Assembly (NCBI GenBank): GCA_028876495.1
Contig: JAGWRO010000063.1
Coordinates: 1-38,589 of the forward strand
Direction of reading: 5' to 3'
Origin: Bacteroidota bacterium
GTDB lineage: Bacteria; Bacteroidota; Bacteroidia; Chitinophagales; Chitinophagaceae
DNA length: 38,589 nt
Both the position numbers and the translations under genes were made by a program. Below, in pieces: positions 35,188 through 38,589 of the stretch. Below the pieces are notes generated by a model that searched no databases, was not told where the DNA came from, and saw nothing but the letters and a program-made list of their open reading frames with translations. How positions within the stretch are numbered: position 1 is the first letter of the stretch; every line of letters starts with the position of its first letter.

Positions 35188-35252
35188 AAGGTTGCCAACC
35201 TTGCGTGTCAATGCACACAATAAAGTACAACTAATTGAAGGTTGGCAACCTT
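35188..35252. repeat. REP-like inverted pair of 15-base near-palindromes
   Basis: AAGGTTGCCAACCTT at 35188-35202 and AAGGTTGGCAACCTT at 35238-35252 are exact reverse complements of each other, 35 bases apart, and each is itself a near-palindrome. The spacer contains a second small stem (GCGTG with CACAC around 35203-35218). Such structure resembles repetitive extragenic palindromes or REPIN elements mobilised by RAYT transposases. It lies between two divergent genes. Confidence 0.6.
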
Positions 35253-35321
35253 AGCCAAAAAGATTTCCACTTATCAATAACTTTTCACTTTTTAACTCAC
35301 AAAATTCTTTCCTTTGCCGGG

Positions 35322-36167
35322 ATGTCTTTATTTATAACTTCTCTTAATTCAGGAAGCAACGGCAATTGCTATTATGTAGGTAACGAAACCGAAGCAGTTT
35401 TGGTAGATGCGGGCATTTCATGTAGGGAAATTGAAAAAAGAATGAAACGGTTGGGCTTGCTGATAGAGAAAGTAAAAGCCGTTTTTATTTCTCACGAACA
35501 TTCAGATCATATCAAAGGATTACCGGTTTTGGTAAAAAAATACCGAATGCCGGTTTATATTACAGATACTACACGGCGAAACGGAAGATTGGAATTTGAA
35601 ATCAATTTGATAAAACTTTTCAATGCACACGAAGCGGTAAACATCGGTAATTTATCCGTGACCGCTTTTCCTAAATTTCATGATGCAATCGACCCATATA
35701 GTTTTGTGATCAGTTGCAATAAAATTTGTGTAGGCGTTTTTACTGATATTGGAAAGCCGTGTAAAAACGTGATTAATTATTTTAAGCAATGTCATGCTGC
35801 CTTTTTGGAAGCCAATTATGATGAAGAAATGCTGCAAAACGGCAATTATCCTTTTCATCTTAAAAAGCGCATCTCCGGCGGCCTGGGGCATTTAAGCAAT
35901 AAAGAAGCGTTGGAACTTTTTATTACGCATAAGCCGCATTTTATGAGTCATTTGCTTTTGGCGCATCTTTCCCAAAACAATAATTCGCCTGAACTGGTAG
36001 AAGAAATTTTTAATGCACAGGCTGGCAATGTGCAGATAATGATAGCTTCGAGATTTCGTGAAACAGAAGTTTTTCATATCCGTTCAAACCAAGTGTCACC
36101 AACTATTCCTGGTTTAAAACGCCATAAAAAGCCGGCTCCAACACAACTCTCTTTTGGTTTTATTTAG
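35322..36167 (+). CDS. Metallo-beta-lactamase-fold hydrolase (YycJ/WalJ-like)
   Basis: Cytoplasmic metallohydrolase, 281 residues from the ATG at 35322. The frame is open further upstream to a TTG in the REP-like repeat, but the conserved start MSLFITSLNSGSNGNCYYVG fits 35322. The zinc site is the HEHSDH block (His58, His60, Asp62, His63), preceded by VDAGIS and followed by FHDAIDPYSF, VFTDIG and ANYDEEML. The block GHLSNKEAL and the final TxxPG region are typical of the YycJ-like branch, thought to process DNA or to act in cell-wall linked regulation. The gene is divergent from DUF4153 and the first of a plus-strand series. Confidence 0.9.
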   Translation: MSLFITSLNSGSNGNCYYVGNETEAVLVDAGISCREIEKRMKRLGLLIEKVKAVFISHEHSDHIKGLPVLVKKYRMPVYITDTTRRNGRLEFEINLIKLFNAHEAVNIGNLSVTAFPKFHDAIDPYSFVISCNKICVGVFTDIGKPCKNVINYFKQCHAAFLEANYDEEMLQNGNYPFHLKKRISGGLGHLSNKEALELFITHKPHFMSHLLLAHLSQNNNSPELVEEIFNAQAGNVQIMIASRFRETEVFHIRSNQVSPTIPGLKRHKKPAPTQLSFGFI

Positions 36168-36221
36168 TGCTGAGACTGGCACAATATTTAATAGTTTAAG
36201 GTTTTTAAAACCATTAAAATA

Positions 36222-36413
36222 ATGATCATGGAAGAGAAAAATAGTAACCAACCCAAAAAAGATCCGGTGATAAAAAATCCGGAAGAACACAAGAAGAACC
36301 TGGAAGCTTTTGAGCAGGCAGAAGAAGATATAGAAAAAGATCCTTCAATGGATTTAGGTGATGAGCCGGATCTGGATGAGGGCGAACTCGCAAGAAAAGA
36401 AGGTCATCCTTAA
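36222..36413 (+). CDS. Small acidic hypothetical protein
   Basis: A 63-codon frame rich in Glu, Asp and Lys (EKNSNQPKKDP, EEHKKNLEAFEQAEEDIEKD, DLGDEPDLDEGELARKEGHP). No hydrophobic segment, no cysteine, probably unfolded or helical. A second ATG at 36228 is a possible start. It has a clean stop and an upstream AT-rich region after the hydrolase gene. Sequences of this type are common in Chitinophagaceae-like genomes as short conserved hypotheticals, but I know of no function. It is likely real because its composition is protein-like and the spacing to the neighbours is ordinary. Confidence 0.6.
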   Translation: MIMEEKNSNQPKKDPVIKNPEEHKKNLEAFEQAEEDIEKDPSMDLGDEPDLDEGELARKEGHP

Positions 36414-36497
36414 AAAACTTTTTTAGAATATTTTCTTCCCTTCAAATTTTTTTTGTGAAAATTAAAGCATGATTTTCCCGGACAGATTTTGCGTTCG

Positions 36498-36505
36498 TAA
36501 ATTTG
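36498..36505 (+). promoter_or_regulatory. Candidate Bacteroidota -7 box for the MFS exporter gene
   Basis: TAAATTTG matches TAnnTTTG, 47 bases upstream of the start codon at 36553. No clear TTTG at -33. Plausible spacing for a promoter, but a short motif in AT-rich DNA. Confidence 0.35.
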
Positions 36506-36552
36506 TTTAAAGCAGCCAGGGTTTTCTTCTGCCTTCTTGTCAATAATTATTC

Positions 36553-37803
36553 ATGAAATTACCTCCTTCACTCAGGGCATTAAATTATAGGAATTTCCAG
36601 TTGTTTATCAGTGGCCAATCCGTTTCCCTTATCGGAACATGGATGCAAAGAATTGCAGTAAGCTGGCTGGTTTACGAGATGACACATTCTGCGTTTATGC
36701 TGGGTTTGGTTGCTTTTTCCAGCCAGATACCGATGATGTTTTTATCTCCGTATGCAGGCGCTTATGTAGACCGCCACAGCCGTTACAGAACTTTGTTGGT
36801 TACCCAATTTGCTTCCATGTTGCAGGCTGGTTTGCTGGCATTGGTTGTTCTTACCAATCATTATAACATAGTTATCATTATAATATTGAGCATTATGCTC
36901 GGCATCATTAATGCATTTGATGTGCCTTCGCGGCAAGCATTAATGATCGTGCTTGTTGAAAACGGACCGGATTTACCTAATGCTATCGCGCTCAATTCCA
37001 CTATGGTTACACTTGCGCGCTTGGTTGGCCCGGCAGTAGCAGGAATTTTGCTCAGCACAGTGGGTGAAGGAATTTGTTTTCTTATTAATTTTTTAAGTTT
37101 CATCGCCGTTATAACCACATTGCTGATGATGAAATTAAAAATACCGGAAAGAAAAAAGCATGTGGAACCGATTTGGAAAAATTTAATGCAGGGGTTTACT
37201 TACATAAAAAGAAGCCCCGCCTTGAAACATACAATTATTTTAATGGCCTTGATGAGCCTGTTCATTATGCCTTACCTAACGCTGCTACCTGTATACGCAA
37301 AAACGGTTTTTAAAGGTGACGCAACTACATTTGGATGGCTCAATGCTATTTCAGGATTGGGCGCAATGATGGGTGCGATTTATGTTGCCAGGCTTCACGC
37401 CGGAAGAAATTTATTGAAAGTAATGATCGGCGCGGGAATGCTGGTTTCAGTGGCTCTTATGCTGTTTTCTTACGTTACTTATTTACCGCTTTCTTTGGTT
37501 ATTCTTATGGCAGGCGAAGCAGGTTTGTTGGCCTTTATTGCTACCACCAATACCTATTTACAAACAAATGTTGAAGAAAACATGCGTGGCCGGGTAATTA
37601 GTTATTATGCAATGGCATTTGGAGGAATGCTTCCTGTTGGTAGTTTGATCGTTGGTTTTTTAGCGCATTTAACCAGTGCGCCTTTTACCGTTTTGGCAGA
37701 AGGAGTGGCCGGAATAATTACTCTTCTTTCATTTATACCAGCCTTTAAAAAAACAAGTAAAAGAGCAAAAGAAAAAGCCAGGAGATTAAAGCTTGCACAA
37801 TAA
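36553..37803 (+). CDS. MFS exporter, EntS-like (MFS_3 family)
   Basis: 416 residues with about 12 membrane helices. The N-terminal block RNFQLFISGQSVSLIGTWMQ with RIAVSWLVYEMTHSAF, then YAGAYVDRHSRYRTLL (the loop 2-3 motif) and NAFDVPSRQALM are hallmarks of the EntS/MFS_3 branch, which exports siderophores, peptides or drugs. The C-terminal tail is basic (SKRAKEKARRLKLAQ) and cytoplasmic. It precedes the DUF488 gene by 24 bases, so they share a transcript. No siderophore or antibiotic genes lie nearby, so the cargo is unknown. Confidence 0.9.
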   Translation: MKLPPSLRALNYRNFQLFISGQSVSLIGTWMQRIAVSWLVYEMTHSAFMLGLVAFSSQIPMMFLSPYAGAYVDRHSRYRTLLVTQFASMLQAGLLALVVLTNHYNIVIIIILSIMLGIINAFDVPSRQALMIVLVENGPDLPNAIALNSTMVTLARLVGPAVAGILLSTVGEGICFLINFLSFIAVITTLLMMKLKIPERKKHVEPIWKNLMQGFTYIKRSPALKHTIILMALMSLFIMPYLTLLPVYAKTVFKGDATTFGWLNAISGLGAMMGAIYVARLHAGRNLLKVMIGAGMLVSVALMLFSYVTYLPLSLVILMAGEAGLLAFIATTNTYLQTNVEENMRGRVISYYAMAFGGMLPVGSLIVGFLAHLTSAPFTVLAEGVAGIITLLSFIPAFKKTSKRAKEKARRLKLAQ

Positions 37804-37827
37804 TGATATCAACTTAAGAAAAGATAA

Positions 37828-38376
37828 ATGATTAAGGAATCGGCAAAAGACAAAAATATTTGGACGATCGGCCATTCCACGCGCACATTGGAAGAGTTCG
37901 TCAACCTATTGCATTCTTTTGAAATAGAAACGGTAGCAGACATAAGGAGTTTTCCGGGATCGCGAAAATTTCCGCATTTTAATAAAGAAGTTTTAGAAAT
38001 CTCTTTGCCTGCAAACGGAATTGAATATGTTCATTTAAAAAAATTAGGCGGAAGAAGAAAGGGAAACCGTGATTCAAAAAATACTTCATGGCGTCACATC
38101 GCTTTTCGCAGTTATGCCGATTATATGGAAACCACGGATTTCGAAGAGGGAATCAAAGATCTTGAGGAAATTGCAGCAAAGAAACGAGTTGCTTATATGT
38201 GTTCGGAAGCTGTTTGGTGGCGTTGTCATCGCTCAATGGTTTCTGATTATTTAAAAAATCGGGGATGGAAAGTCTGGCATATTATGGGAGTTAAAAAGGA
38301 AGAAGAACACCCCTACACGCAGCCGGCAAGAATTGTAGATAGCAAACTAACTTATCAACCTGAAGTAAAACAGTAA
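37828..38376 (+). CDS. DUF488 domain protein
   Basis: 182-residue cytoplasmic protein. Conserved blocks: IWTIGHSTRTLEEFVNLLHS at the start, ETVADIRSFPGSRKFPHFNK in the middle, then KKLGGRRKG and RVAYMCSEAVWWRCHRSMVS. The last, with Cys, Glu and a CHR-type motif, is the family signature. DUF488 proteins are widespread and small; their biochemical role is not established, though the fold and the conserved Cys have suggested nucleotide or oxidative-stress roles. It is the second gene of the unit with the MFS exporter and is followed by a terminator-like hairpin. Confidence 0.9.
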   Translation: MIKESAKDKNIWTIGHSTRTLEEFVNLLHSFEIETVADIRSFPGSRKFPHFNKEVLEISLPANGIEYVHLKKLGGRRKGNRDSKNTSWRHIAFRSYADYMETTDFEEGIKDLEEIAAKKRVAYMCSEAVWWRCHRSMVSDYLKNRGWKVWHIMGVKKEEEHPYTQPARIVDSKLTYQPEVKQ

Positions 38377-38505
38377 AACCACAAATATTACAAATTGCTA
38401 TTTTATAAAAACATTCTATCTCACCTTAGTAAAACAACAATCAATTGGAATTTTTCCTGACTTCCGCACTGGGACACCGCAATTTAAAAATTGAATAATC
38501 TTGCT

Positions 38506-38544
38506 AAATCCTTTTGTTCTTGAGTAAGCAAAAGGGTTTTTCTT
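38506..38544 (+). terminator. Probable terminator after the DUF488 gene
   Basis: AAATCCTTTTG at 38506-38516 pairs with CAAAAGGGTTT at 38529-38539 (one G-U pair) around a 12-base loop, followed by TTTTTCTTACTTTG. It is 130 bases after the stop codon, so it may instead close an unrecognised short transcript. Confidence 0.5.
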
Positions 38545-38589
38545 ACTTTGTTTTTTGTTATGGGTGATTCGATTTGTATTTCAAAGATA

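Noticed and set aside
1-38589. Search for CRISPR arrays, tRNA/rRNA genes, transposases, integrases and attachment sites
   Set aside because: No regularly spaced repeats of CRISPR type, no cloverleaf or rRNA-like sequence, and no transposase or integrase motifs were seen; the GC-rich cassette lacks mobility genes of its own.

Overview
The window looks like a Bacteroidota chromosome, most likely Chitinophagaceae or a close relative. It is AT-rich and has a SusC/SusD pair, a one-protein hybrid two-component regulator (HTCS), many lipoproteins, sulfatases, and a Tat-type Gfo/Idh/MocA oxidoreductase next to a DUF1080 protein. Placement below the phylum is inference. I saw no rRNA, tRNA, CRISPR array or intact mobile element.

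Layout. 1-121 is the 5' end of a galactokinase gene (minus strand), followed by about 750 bases of AT-rich DNA without a recognisable gene. 871-24458 is a polysaccharide utilisation locus (PUL). Its left arm is on the minus strand: HTCS, SusC, SusD, SGNH esterase, beta-helix protein, GH95 remnant, GH29 fucosidase, sulfatase remnant, sulfatase, GH128-like lipoprotein. Its right arm is on the plus strand, divergent from the HTCS: GH2, sulfatase, sulfatase, GH128-like lipoprotein, then a strong terminator. 24681-29138 holds an ACS-type sugar-acid transporter, an orphan ABC ATPase and a GH20 hexosaminidase. 29344-38589 is mostly ordinary chromosome: small membrane and hypothetical genes, DUF1080 plus Gfo/Idh/MocA, HD protein, DUF4153 protein, metallo-beta-lactamase-fold protein, an MFS exporter and a DUF488 protein.

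How the genes work together. The HTCS would sense an oligosaccharide in the periplasm and switch on the locus. The lipoprotein GH128-like enzymes, sulfatases and esterase would trim and cut a sulfated, probably esterified polysaccharide. SusC/D would import fragments, and GH29 (fucose) and GH2 (beta-galactoside-like) would finish them. The flanking galactokinase fits galactose release. A sulfated, fucose- and galactose-containing glycan is the best inference; the exact substrate is not readable from sequence.

Most interesting points. (1) At 3.7-5.7 kb a native GH95-type fucosidase gene, translationally coupled to the gene before it, is reduced to a frameshifted N-terminal stub. A markedly GC-rich GH29 fucosidase sits directly behind it, with a dead GC-rich sulfatase fragment downstream: an apparent replacement of one fucosidase family by another through horizontal transfer. 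(2) The GC-rich GH29 gene has an AT-rich, host-like signal-peptide segment. (3) The PUL is roughly mirror-symmetric, with paralogous sulfatase and GH128-like genes on both arms. (4) GTTCAA direct repeats with a 22-base period lie upstream of SusC and of the right GH128-like gene, good candidates for HTCS operators. (5) The GH128-like enzymes appear to carry an N-terminal beta-gamma-crystallin-like module.
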